From Apodemus sylvaticus (taxonomy: Eukaryota; Chordata; Mammalia; Rodentia; Muridae), in the NCBI RefSeq assembly GCF_947179515.1, contig NC_067472.1:80603981-80667980 (forward strand): a stretch of DNA of 64,000 nt, written 5' to 3'. Positions 10,600 to 20,711 of this stretch are shown here, one piece after another (the stretch's first letter is position 1; each line of letters starts with the position of its first letter). The notes beneath the pieces were generated by a model. The model saw only the letters and a program-made list of their open reading frames with translations, did no database searches and was not told the origin of the DNA. The translations under genes and the position numbers were made by a program.

Positions 10600-11260
10600 G
10601 CATCATCAAAGTTGTAATTACCACTGGAGGCTGTGTGGCCTTATCAGGAGAGATGGATGTTCTTCTCTTTGGAAGGGAGATTCCTTAGTTTATGAGACCA
10701 CACTATCCACTGGGATTTCTTGTCAGGAGCTTCCCAGATCTAGCAGTCTGTAGATGGCATCAGTGTGTCCTTAGTTTAGGAGGCCATGTTGCTTCCTTAT
10801 CAGGCACTTCCGGGATTCCGACAGTCTGCAAGTATTAGCAGCATAGCAATATTCTTGTCCTAGCGTCTCAGGGGAAGGCATTGCAGAGATTTCTCCATCT
10901 TGTATTCTTGCTGAGACCATTTTAGGTTTAACTAGAATTTGATCTCCTTGGTGGAGAATCCTGTGGAAAATTACCCAGCTCTATTCTAGGAATCTGAAGT
11001 CAAGATGCCCCAGCTAACTTACCTTAATTTCTGTTAAGCTTGCTTGTGCAAAACCTCACCCTGAAGCTGCTGAATGAGATACCAAGATGTGGTTTTTGCT
11101 TTAAAAAAAAAAACCCTTATTCTAAACACTCAGGGCTATACTTGAGTCCTGAATACCTGTCTAGTTCCAGCTGCCTTGAATAAAGACTTTCAATTCGCTT
11201 TAGGCTATATCTGAGTGGTCATCTCTGGTGGGTTCCTTATATCAATGGTTCCTTAGGATG
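10600..11260 (+). mobile_element. ERV-like block with LTR R-U5 features
   Basis: The right third looks like the promoter-proximal part of a retroviral LTR. An A-rich TATA-like TGCTTTAAAA at 11096 is followed by a poly(A) signal in CTTGAATAAAGACTTTCAAT near 11174 and a short U5-like stretch ending near 11250. The left part was not recognised and may be internal ERV or U3 sequence. No coding frame survives. Confidence 0.45.
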
Positions 11261-11357
11261 GTTTAATCTTTGGGGCTATTAGCCCTCTACTGACTCTGAA
11301 CACAATGAGACCAGCTCTCCCCCCACTTCCCTAATACTATGACTTCCCTATCCCAAG

Positions 11358-11747
11358 TGTCTGAGTCAGTGTTTCCTGCACAAAACATCATGACCAAGAA
11401 GCAAGTTGGGGAGGAAAGGGTTTATTCAGCATACACTTCCCCACTGCTGTTCATCACTAAAGTATGTCAGGACAGAAACTCACACAAGGTAAGAACTTGG
11501 AGGCAGGAGCTGATGCAGAGGCCATGGAGGGATGCTGCTTACTGGATTGCTTCACTTGGCTTGCTCAACCTGCTTTCTTACAGAGCCCAAGGGATGGTAC
11601 CACCCACAAAGGACCCTCCCAACTTTGATAACTAATTGAGAAAATGCCTTACAGCTGGATCTCATGGAGGCATTTCTTCAAGGGATGCTCCTTTCTCTGT
11701 GATAACTCCAGCTTGTGTCAAATTGACACACAAAAGCAGTCAGTACA
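11358..11747 (-). mobile_element. MaLR solo LTR with perfect 5-bp target duplication
   Basis: A 390-bp LTR in reverse: left end TGTCTGAGTCAG, right end GACACACAAAAGCAGTCAGTACA. It is flanked by CCAAG at 11353-11357 and again at 11748-11752, the 5-bp duplication expected for ERVL-MaLR insertion. The internal region is absent, as left by recombination between two LTRs. It belongs to the same LTR family as 26360-26757 and the element at 42859-44598. Confidence 0.9.
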
Positions 11748-11759
11748 CCAAGGGACTGT

Positions 11760-12220
11760 ACCCTCAAACTGTGAAATAAATAAACTCTTCCTTGCCAGGT
11801 ATTTTTGTCAAGTATTTTGTAGCAGCAAGAACTATAACTAACATTGTGCAACATGCACTCTTTGTCTTTCTTGGCCCAGCAGAAGCAATCTGTTCAGCCC
11901 CTGACTAAGACCAGGCTCACGGAGAAGGGTAGTCTGCCATAGATGTGCTGGGAGCCTTTGAAGCTCCTGCCTTAGAGAGGTAGGTGGCTATGCTTTTATG
12001 TTGTATTATGATAAGTTCCTGACATGGTCCCAACAAAACATGGCCACCTATGCAGCTGTGAACTATGAACATCACCACAGCTTAGTACGACCTGAGGTCA
12101 CTTGACAAGTGAATGGTGCTTTCAATGGACCATGTTTCTGCTATTGTCAGTTTCATATTTCTCTTCCTACTGCCTCCTTTTCTTGGTCCTACCCCTTCAC
12201 TCTCAAAGGTAGAACAGAAT
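11760..12220. other. No recognised feature
   Basis: Single-copy DNA between a MaLR LTR and an old L1 fragment; no gene or repeat recognised. Confidence 0.4.
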
Positions 12221-12224
12221 AAAG

Positions 12225-13040
12225 GACCAGACGTAAACCCAGGCAACACCTTGATTTTGGCAGAGGTGTCAAAATATAGAAATGGAGAAAGAACAGCCTC
12301 TTTGGTAAATAGTGCTGGCAAAGTTAGATTTTCATATGCAGAAAGCTAGATCCATATCTCTCACTTGGCAAAGATGCAACTCAACACAAATCAAAGACCT
12401 TAATGTAAGTCCTGAAACTTTGATGTTGCTAGAGGAAAACATGGGTACAAACTTTCTGGAAAGAACTATAATAATAAAGGAAATGATTCCAAGAACTGAC
12501 CAATGGGGTTATATGACATTAAAAATCACAGTGCATCAAAAGAAACAACCCCCAGAGACATCCTGCAGAGTGTGAGATCATTAGTCAGATGCATATTCAA
12601 AGATCTATAAAATTAAATTCAACTCCTAAACCATCCATGGAATAAATAGGCTAGTGGATTGAATATATATTTCTCCAAGGAAGAAGTACAATGGCTAACA
12701 AATACTTGAAAAATGTTCAACATCCTTAATTCATTCATTGGAGAGATGAATAAAAACAATTGCTTTAGGATTTCATTTCACCCAACTCAGAATGGCTGAC
12801 ATTAAGAAAACAAATGACAAATTCTGGTGAGGATGTGGGGGAAAAGGCACTTTGGGGTGCCTGAAGATGGTAATGGAAACTTCTGCAGTTACTATGGAAA
12901 TCAGCATGGAGAATGTTCAGAAATCTGAGACTAAAAATGCCACATGACAGAGCTCCACTATCACCAGGCAGGTACCTAAAGGACTCTAAGTATACAGAGA
13001 GCTACTTTCATATCTATATTATTGCTTCAGTATTCATAGT
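12225..13040 (+). pseudogene. Ancient L1 ORF2 C-terminal remnant
   Basis: The conceptual plus-strand translation, with frame shifts, follows the C-terminal third of L1 ORF2, the endonuclease/reverse transcriptase. The 'FSKEEVQ' step near 12675 and the 'HPTQNG' step (the family's HLTPVRMA position) near 12780 mark it. Many stops are present. It is much more diverged than the L1 at 30207-32644, so it is an old, probably pre-murine copy. Confidence 0.65.
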
Positions 13041-13509
13041 ACATGACAGGTCTACCTAGCCTGTGTTTCTGGTTCTCCACATTTCCAAACACCTTCAGGG
13101 TGGGGATAACAGCATCTCATACACCTACTTTACTGAGCTGATGTACATTGTTTGTGGATTTTTTAAAACATTTTTCTCTCCCTTCCCCTCTTGTCCATGG
13201 TTCTTAGCCCATTTGTGGAGTTCACATGATCCACATAGGATTAGTCAGAGTAGAATGAAGAGTTCTCCTACTTGCCCACTCTAAAGGAGGCTCCTGTACA
13301 CACGCAGAACCTGAAGCTAGGGCTGTCTGGAGAAGTTTACATTACTTTCTTTCTATAAGAATGAAAAGCTAAAAGCAAGCAAAACTAAGCAGAAGTTTGA
13401 AGAAGTAGAAAAAGCCCACTGGGGTACAGTTGAGGTTGGGCTTTTCCTCATGCACTGCAGAGCCTAGCATGCTAGCAAACACTCTGCCTCTGTGCTATTT
13501 CCCCAAGGC

Positions 13510-13870
13510 TGGAGGCTAATTTGTTTTTTAAATATATTATGGTATTTTCTTTTATGTGTACCCCACCACCCTCTCTTTCCCAAGGGCCCCTCATTTCGGC
13601 CCCCAGACAGCCTGCCTTCTACTCATACACTTGTTAAATCTAGATTCTATGAATGGGAAAAAGCAGGCTGTCTCTCTCCCTTCCATTATCTGTCTTGGTT
13701 CCCCTTCCTCCCTTTAGAGCCTTCCTTTGCACCACACAGCCCCTTCTAATTTAACACAACCCCTTCTGTTCTATTTACAAGCGAAAACATGGGCTGTTTA
13801 TATTTCCAACTCTGGTTTATTTCACTTAATGTTGGATTCTTGAAGTTGAGTTTTTCATTTTCCTCTCCTT
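13510..13870 (-). mobile_element. Old L1 fragment
   Basis: Plus-strand text with GCGAAAACATGGGCTGTTTA near 13782 and GGTTTATTTCACTTAATGTT near 13815 is the reverse of a well-known mammalian L1 ORF2 end segment. Pyrimidine-rich tracts precede it. Non-coding and diverged. Confidence 0.6.
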
Positions 13871-14082
13871 TGATTACATGTCTCAGCTTTGGACATTTAA
13901 TCCTGCTTCGCTTAAGTAGTTTCAGAGTCTATGACTTCTAGCAGACAAATTTATGACTTTAATACATTTCTGTTAGACCCTAAACAAAGAGGGGAGGTTC
14001 TGGCTTGGTTCAAATCCTTCTACTGCACAGAACTACTCTGGAAAGAAAGACCAACTTAGGTACCCATTGTCTTTAATTTAAA

Positions 14083-14083
<1 letters not shown>

Positions 14084-14129
<46 letters not shown>
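14084..14129. repeat. (GT)n microsatellite
   Basis: About 23 perfect GT units directly abutting a SINE of the B3 type, a usual arrangement for that family. Confidence 0.95.
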
Positions 14130-14312
14130 GGGGGGTGGCTTTCTCTACATTATATCTGTGCACTATCTGATGACAGAAGAAGTCATCAGATCCCTGGGGA
14201 TTGGAGTGAGAGATGGCTGTGAGCTTCCATGTGGTGCTGGGAACTGAAACCAGGTCCGTAGGAAGAGCAGCCAGTGCTCTTAACTACTGAGCCATCTCTC
14301 TGTCCCCTTTAG
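14130..14312 (-). mobile_element. B3-type SINE (B2 class)
   Basis: The right end reads CAGTGCTCTTAACTACTGAGCCATCT, the reverse of the tRNA-like A-box head of B2/B3. GTGCTGGGAACTGAAACCAGG is the B-box side. The tail lies toward the (GT)n tract. Confidence 0.85.
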
Positions 14313-15345
14313 TGAATATTTATTATTTGAAATTTTATCTATTTATATTTATATCATTGTATGTCAATCAACCACTATCTCTGGCTCCCCCTAGTGTCCC
14401 ACCTGATTTCCCTCTCCATTTCATGTCTTAAAATTGTTATCAATAAGCCCCTGAGTGTGTGGCCCTCCACTATGACTGCATGAGACAGAGCAAAAGTTTT
14501 TCTATCATATATTCTTGCTGAGGCCCAAGATCTACACCACACTGGCCCAGTCATAGAGAAGGCCATGAGGCCCCACACCTCCCTGAGGATCAGTTAATGG
14601 TTGATGGCTGAAGGAGAGACACATTTTCTTCATTGCTGTAGCCACTGGTAAGGTGTTCTGTAGAGGGCACAGTTTACAGAAAGCACCAGAGAAAACAGAA
14701 TTATTATTAAACATGCAGGCTTTTCTCTTCTAGGGAAAAAAAATATCGTTCCTGCTTACCCAGCAGGCTAGAGTGGATGGCGTCTAAGAACCTAGTGATC
14801 TTAGTCTAGTCTGTGGAACGAGCATTTACCCAAATTCTGAGCATTGTTTAGGCCCTTATCCTGAGTTTTGTCTCCCAGTCAATATAAATCGTCTTATGCT
14901 TATTACAAACACTTCCACCTTGGGCCTTTATTTTGAACACTGTTTCTCTGTTAATAAGAACCCATCCTTTTGGTAAAGGCCACAGGCTCTTTGCTAAAAG
15001 GACGTACTTTGTAAGAGGGTTTGATGTGGCCATGCCTAAAACTTTGTTGTGATAACTGTCACAGGAAAACTCCCCCCCCCAAAAAAAAACTTTTTCTGTG
15101 TTTAAATGTATAAGAAAAACAAAACACTTAGTCAGACTCCAGAAGTTTTGACTCAGCAGCACCAGTGAAGTTGTGCTTATCCTAGTTCCATTCTTACCCC
15201 ACCAGCAGTGGTTCTTGTAGGGACCGCCACAGTGTTCATGCTCCTGTAGGCAATTCCTCATCAGCCTTTCTGTAAGCAACCCTAATGCAATTCACTGGGA
15301 AAAAAAGACCTTAAAGCATTAGGGGTCCATTTTGGAAGAGGATGT
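14313..15345. other. Unassigned stretch, possibly ERV-like on the minus strand
   Basis: A minus-strand open frame of 143 codons (14848-15279) matches no family I know and crosses C9 and A9 runs near 15072-15090. The minus-strand text near 14880-14930 has a TATA-like and an AATAAAGGCC motif, so a worn LTR is possible. I see no gene. Confidence 0.3.
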
Positions 15346-15387
15346 GGATCAGTAGGAGTGGGAGGCAGATACAGGGGACTGACAGAG

Positions 15388-15420
15388 CAAAACAAAACAA
15401 AACAAAACAAAACAAAAAAC
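15388..15420. repeat. (CAAAA)n tract
   Basis: Six CAAAA units; may be the tail of a lost SINE. Confidence 0.85.
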
Positions 15421-16480
15421 CAAATATGATTTAAATGCTCTGTCCCTAGCTTTTGGTGCTGTTGTAGGAGGTTCGGGCCAGATGGGGGTGTGGAGGGCTG
15501 TGTTCTTCTTGGAGAATACTGTTCCTATGGGTTCTTTTAAAAAAGCCCAGACAGTTGACATGCTAAGTATCGAGTGGCCCCATGGGAAAGCCACGCCATA
15601 CCAGCCACCCACGCCGGTTGCTGCTAACTCTACCCTCCGCATCCCACCTTTGTCTCTCGTTCTGCTTCACGGCCGCTCCTTCTGTGCAGCGCTGGGGCTC
15701 TGCCTCCTTCCCTGTGATTTATCCCCATGACATCTCTTCCCATTCTACTCTCCCATTTGTCTGCTTTCAATAATTATTTAAGCTTTATTAGGTATTTGTC
15801 AAGTAAACTGTCAGCTCCTGAAGTTGGCTTATTGTAGCCAGAGGTTTAGAAAGGCAATTTGTATGCATCTCAGGGCTCTTGTGGCAAATTCTCTCCCTGG
15901 ATTGAAATTATAATATGAACATGATGTTTTATGGCCTAGTAGAATGAAGATTCTACACTCGAATCTTGGATATATTCTTTCTTTCTTTTTTTTTTTTTTC
16001 TTTTGAGTTTTCCTGAGAAAGAAATACGTGAACAGCCCTGATGGCCTGGTGCTATAGAGGCTGTGGAAGAATGCTCACTGCAGGGCAATCAAGGACAGAC
16101 AGACAGGACAGACAGACGGAGAGTCCTGCCCTTGACCTTTAGATTCATGAGGCTGAGCACCAGCTGAGTTTGACACCACTGGGCCTTGTGTGTTGTCTGA
16201 ATCTGAGAAATGCAAGATTGGTCTGGAGGCGGGGCACGGAAAGGGGACATAGGACGGGGAGGGCTGGGAAGGTAGGCAGCTCAGGGAGCTTGGAGCTGCA
16301 GAGGGAAGAGGAGCAGTGCAGAATTGTATGCAACAGATGCATTCGGAGAATTCAGGGTCAAATTTTTTAAATGTCTCAAACCACAGGGCTCATCAGGCCA
16401 AGGATATGAGCTGTCCAGACCCTTCCCGTTGATTCCAGTCTGACATGACCTTCAGCACTTGGCGTGTTCAATACCGGATT
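15421..16480. other. Single-copy DNA, no gene seen
   Basis: Contains a T-run at 15986-15999 and a short (GACA)n patch near 16096-16120. Two overlapping open frames near 15482-15773 have no recognisable product. Confidence 0.4.
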
Positions 16481-16489
16481 GTCTGTGAT

Positions 16490-16800
16490 TGTTAATCTTC
16501 ATTGTTAACTTGACAGCATTTAGAATCACCATGGAAACACACTTGTGGGTAACACACTGGGAGGGTGTTTCCAGATAGGTTTAGCTGAGCAGGAACTATG
16601 CACCCAGAATGAGGGCTGGGACATTCCATAGGATGGAGTCCCACTCTGAATGGAAGCAAGCTGAGCCCCCCCAGCCCACACCTCTTTTTGCTTGCTGACA
16701 GTGGATGCTGTGTGGCCAGTCACCTCATATTCTGTCCTCTGTGCTCTTTCTGCTATAAAAGACTGTTCTTCCAAATCAATTCCTTCCTCATGTTCTTTAT
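16490..16800 (+). mobile_element. MaLR-class LTR, diverged
   Basis: TGATTGTTAATCTTC then TTAACTTGACAGCATTTAGAA and ATCACCATGGAAACACAC are the 5' landmarks of a rodent class III LTR. GCTATAAAAGACTG near 16752 is a TATA-like element in its usual place. Confidence 0.65.
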
Positions 16801-17503
16801 TTGAGGATTCTTTCAGGACAATGTTTCCCTAAGAGAAAACCACCCCCTCTCCATTCCCAGTTGGTAAAGCTGAGGTCGGGTGCCTGTGTTCCTGGTTTCA
16901 GGCTTGGATGCAGGGGTGTGGTACACTGATGGAGTGAACTCCTGACAAGGACAATGCAAAGCCACTTCATTCTGAGCTCCAAATGATGTGGGATCCATGC
17001 AAGTCCAGAGCTGGTGGCAGCCTCCAAAAGCTGAAGTCAATGGAGAAGGCAGAGAATCAAGGAGAGACTGCAATCCAGTGGTGAGCCCCGGTCTTGGCCC
17101 GGTCGCCAGTCGGCAGCGGTACCTTTCAGGTCCACAGAACAGTGGACTGTTGTGACAGCTGTTATTGCTATGGTCATTATGATCAGTGACTGTCTTCTCT
17201 TCATTTCTGTTCCAGCTGCTGTGGTGAAATACTGACAGAGTTATGGTATTTCAGAGTACAGGGGAGAGGGGCAGTTAGTTGACCACACTGGAGGGTAGAG
17301 GAGCAAAGACCTTCACTGCTTTCTTTAGGAGCCTCTGTTCTTCTGGGCCCCATTTTGTCTTAGTGGGTGACTTGGAGGTTGGACCTGAAGTGAACATGAC
17401 AAGGACGTAAGGTATGTGTGTGTGTGGAACAGGGGACAGGGAAGGAAGCTGCAGCATGGCAGTGACTCACGAAAGCAGCATGGTTTCCTGCCTCTATTTA
17501 GGC
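16801..17503. other. Single-copy DNA with a small CpG cluster
   Basis: Five CpGs lie within about 40 bp at 17085-17125 (CCCGGTCGCCAGTCGGCAGC). No exon or repeat is recognised around it. Confidence 0.4.
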
Positions 17504-17660
17504 CAGTGGTTCTCAACCTGTGGGTCTCAACCCTTTGGGTCATAATGGTAGCAAAATTACAGTTATGAAGTAACAACGAAATAATTTCATGGTTGGGGGT
17601 CACCATAACACAAGGAACTGTATTAAAGGGTCTGAGCGTTAGGAAGGTCAAGAACCACTG
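17504..17660 (+). mobile_element. URR1-like hAT-Charlie MITE
   Basis: Starts CAGTGGTTCTCAACCTGTGG and ends AGGTCAAGAACCACTG, imperfect terminal inverted repeats of this family. About 35 bp shorter than the copies at 3577 and 24344, from an internal deletion in the left half. Confidence 0.9.
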
Positions 17661-18481
17661 CTCTAGACAGTGCCAAGACAGATGGGTTGACTGAGGAGAA
17701 GAGTCAGGAGCCCAAAGAGCAGACTCTCTGCTTTCAATGTTCCTAGAATAGAAATCAGTAGTATAGCTCTGGGTCCTTTTAGGGAGTCAGTGTAGCCCTG
17801 GAACCTTCTGGGGAGTCAGTGACACCTCACTGGGCTCTCAAGACATAGCTTGTGGAAAGGTTTAGAACTCACAGTCACCCCCCCACACCTTGGTGTCCTT
17901 GCTGCCCCTCTTCTCTTTCTTCTGTTGCTTTTCATGTTTTTCTTCTTCCTTCCCTTTCATCTTCTTTCCCCACCCATATATCAAAGCTCGCTCGCTTTGT
18001 GTTGCTTGGCCACAAGGGTGCCAGATACAGCTCTCAACATGAAAGCCCACTGAAGTTCCCCCCAGACATCATTAATGACCTGTGACTTCTGCAGCTATTC
18101 TCACTGGGAAGCAGGCCTCTATCCTTCAACTCTAGGCTCCCCAGCTCCTATGAACGCATCTCCTAAGAGCTTACCTCGCCCCAGGTGTGCCTAGCACAGC
18201 ACTTTGGAAGCCCTTGTCCCCACTATGCCATTGCTCTTGCATGGCCACTTCTGTTGGGCCCTCAGGACCTTGTGCCTCCAGAGTCCACTCCTCCCACCAA
18301 GGATATCCCTGATTTCTCAACACTGTGGCTTAACTTTTGTGCTAAGTTCAGTCCTTGACTCTTGTTCTTGAGCAGAGTCCTGCTCTGCTGTCCTATTCCT
18401 TAGGTGTTTGCTTGAGAGAATCAGCATTGTGTCCAACCTCAGCCAATGGCCTGCAGCTTCATCAGACATGTCCTTTCCAGG
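17661..18481. other. No recognised feature
   Basis: Single-copy DNA, pyrimidine-rich near 17895-17965. Open frames here overlap in several frames and show no family likeness. Confidence 0.4.
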
Positions 18482-18780
18482 GTGTGTGTGTGTGTGTGTT
18501 GTATGTACAAGTGGTTATGTATGTATTTGCACACGTGTGCGAAGGCCAGACATTACTGTTAGATGTCTTACTTGATTGCTTTTCATTTTGTGGCTTTGAG
18601 AGTCTGGAGTTCACTGATTTGTCGAGTCTGTCCAGGGACTTTCTTGTCTTTGCAGTTCCAGTGCTGGTCACAGGGATCACAGCACTTGATGTCCCTGGCT
18701 TCTTAGGTAGGGGCTGGAGATCAGATCTTGGATCCTCATACTTGTAAGACTTTTAATGACTGCGTCATCTTTTAAACCTG
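18482..18780 (-). mobile_element. Composite rodent SINE (B3/B4 type) with (GT)n
   Basis: Short (GT)n, then CACGTGTGCGAAGGCCAGA, a B1-like reverse middle and a right end near CATACTTGTAAGAC. The layout matches the repeats at 29094-29462 and 60752-60920. Subfamily uncertain. Confidence 0.55.
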
Positions 18781-19059
18781 CCCCAGATAACTTTGTGCCC
18801 AAATTTCACATGGGACTTTTATCCCTGCGTTCTCTATTCAAGTCAGACACCACAACCTGGTCTGCATTTCCACGTTGCTAGATCAATGTCAAGTCCCTAA
18901 GGCCAGCAGCTGGCTCAGAACCCTTTTCCCTACATGGCGGCCAGACTGCTGACTTGAGGGATGTTCTGGCGATTGCTGGGTCTGTGGAAGGCTGAAGCAA
19001 GGGAAAGAGCAGCTGGGAGGACAATCGAGAGAGAGCTCCTGGTCCAACTGAGGAGTATA
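18781..19059. other. No recognised feature
   Basis: Single-copy DNA leading into the candidate regulatory patch at 19060. Confidence 0.4.
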
Positions 19060-19340
19060 AATCGCCAGGCTGCCGCGAAGCCTTTTAAATGTTTTGACAG
19101 TCCCCAATCCATCAGAGCCTTTAATTGGGTTTTGACTGAGTTGTTCTATATGTAAATACCAGTTACTGGTGAGGTTGTTTACAGCCAAACTGTCTGTTTA
19201 TGCAAATTGTGTTCCAAGATCACAGCGTTTTCATTGCAGGATAAAAACATTCCTTTTATTTAATGCCAAAATTGCTTCTTCCTTGGGCTGGGGTTTGTTT
19301 TCCTCTTTGGCTTTTAAATAAAGCAAGGCAATTTGGGAAG
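19060..19340. promoter_or_regulatory. Candidate conserved noncoding element
   Basis: Single-copy DNA with a TATGCAAAT octamer at 19199-19207, TTTAATTGGG near 19120, GTTTACAGCC near 19178 (forkhead-like) and a TTTTAAATAAAGC near 19312. CpGs near 19055-19078 are retained. No repeat was recognised. Function is inferred from motif density only. Confidence 0.3.
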
Positions 19341-20558
19341 CCTGCGCAGAGGCCATGCCCATGTGGCAGAGGCCACAAGGCCTCCCTCAGAGGCAGGTGA
19401 TGAAGGTGAGTGTTTTGAGTCCTACAGATTCCTGGGCACCTCTGGCCTATCTTTCCTCTCAACATTGGGCCTCCTGGAATGATAGGAGCTAATTACCTGA
19501 TGAAGAAACTTAGTCCCTGTTGAGTGATTCTATTATAAAAAGGAGTCTCCCAGCACCTGGAATTGTACCCTCTTCCCCAAATGAAGAATTTAACCCCCTT
19601 CTACCATTCAAGGAGCTCTCATTTCCTCTCAAATACATCTTCTTGCAGCTCAGAGTGACTTTTAGGGCCTCTGACTTCAGGACTTTGGTCTCTTGTGTGG
19701 TGTGGCTTAGATGATGGACTGTAGTCAGGATCCCATCTTCCATGCCTTTCCAGGTTATCCTCCATTTCCAAACCACAGCTTTGCTCAGTTGCTTCTAGAA
19801 ACTTCTCCCTGGCTTGTTCTTCCTCCCCGAGGAAAGAGCAGTGCCATAACTTGTGCCCGAGGTACCTTTCTTCTTGATATTATCAAATGTGCGGAGTAGA
19901 CCTGGGCAGGGCAGTGACTGACACTGGGAAAGAGGGCCCACCCTCCTGGAATTTACCTTCTGCTAAAGTTTACACACAGCTGAGAATGATTTATTCAGGA
20001 GGGTCACTGAAGCGTGGTTTCTAACTTTTCTTATTTAGCCAGCTGTTCCTGCCTCCTCTGCCTCTTAGTAAACTGCTGCAAAGTGAGATCAGGTTTGGGA
20101 AGAAAGTTCATGCACTAGGAGACAGGTAGTGGAACTTCTAGAGGCAGAGTCTATTGCAAAGTCTCTAGATTGCCAGAAGCATCACTCCCTGGTGATATTA
20201 AAATTCTTTTCAGGACTGGGTTAGGTCTTTTGAGAGTAGCTTGGTATAGAGTCTGCTGGAACCTTCCCTGGTGCCTTGCTCCCTTTCTTTCCTTTTTCCC
20301 ACTGGGCCAAGAGGCCTTCAGATGGAGCCAGTGCCATGCTTTTGAACCCCAGGAACTATAAACAGCTATTTACTTTACAAATTACCCAACTTCAGACATA
20401 TTCTTATAGCAACAGAGAGGGGCCAAAGACACAAACTAATCATCCATTTGGTCAAAAAGGAAGTTGTTACCTGGAGAAAAACACGCCCTTTCTGCATCAC
20501 AATTATGAACATCTTCCTCCCTTCTTTCTTCTCCTCCCAGAAGGGAAGAGTGCCCTCC
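19341..20558. other. Single-copy DNA, no gene seen
   Basis: No recognised repeat. Short open frames occur in all six frames without family likeness. Confidence 0.4.
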
Positions 20559-20711
20559 CAGCTGTACCATGGACACTGACTCCTCCTCCAGCTGTACCAT
20601 GGACATTGACTCCTCCCCCAGTTGTACCATGGACACTGACTCCTCCCCCAGCTGTACCATGAATGCCGACCCCTCCCCCAGCTGTACCATGGACGCTGAC
20701 TCCTCCCTCCT
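20559..20711. repeat. 30-bp minisatellite, five copies
   Basis: Five tandem units of exactly 30 bp, each containing GCTGTACCATG (GTTGTACCATG in the third) and ending TCCTCCCCCA or a close variant. Because 30 is a multiple of three, both strands stay open. They give repeats of about ten residues (plus-strand core 'MDTDSS'; minus-strand core 'SMVQLGE'). The open frames at 20276-20662, 20569-20886 and 20436-20789 are consequences of this and are not called genes. Confidence 0.95.

Noticed and set aside
14848..15279. Minus-strand 143-codon frame
   Set aside because: No recognisable domain; it crosses homopolymer runs and seems to lie in worn LTR-like DNA.
20559..20711. Regular 30-bp repeats as a CRISPR array
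   Set aside because: Units are contiguous with no unique spacers, and the DNA is mammalian.
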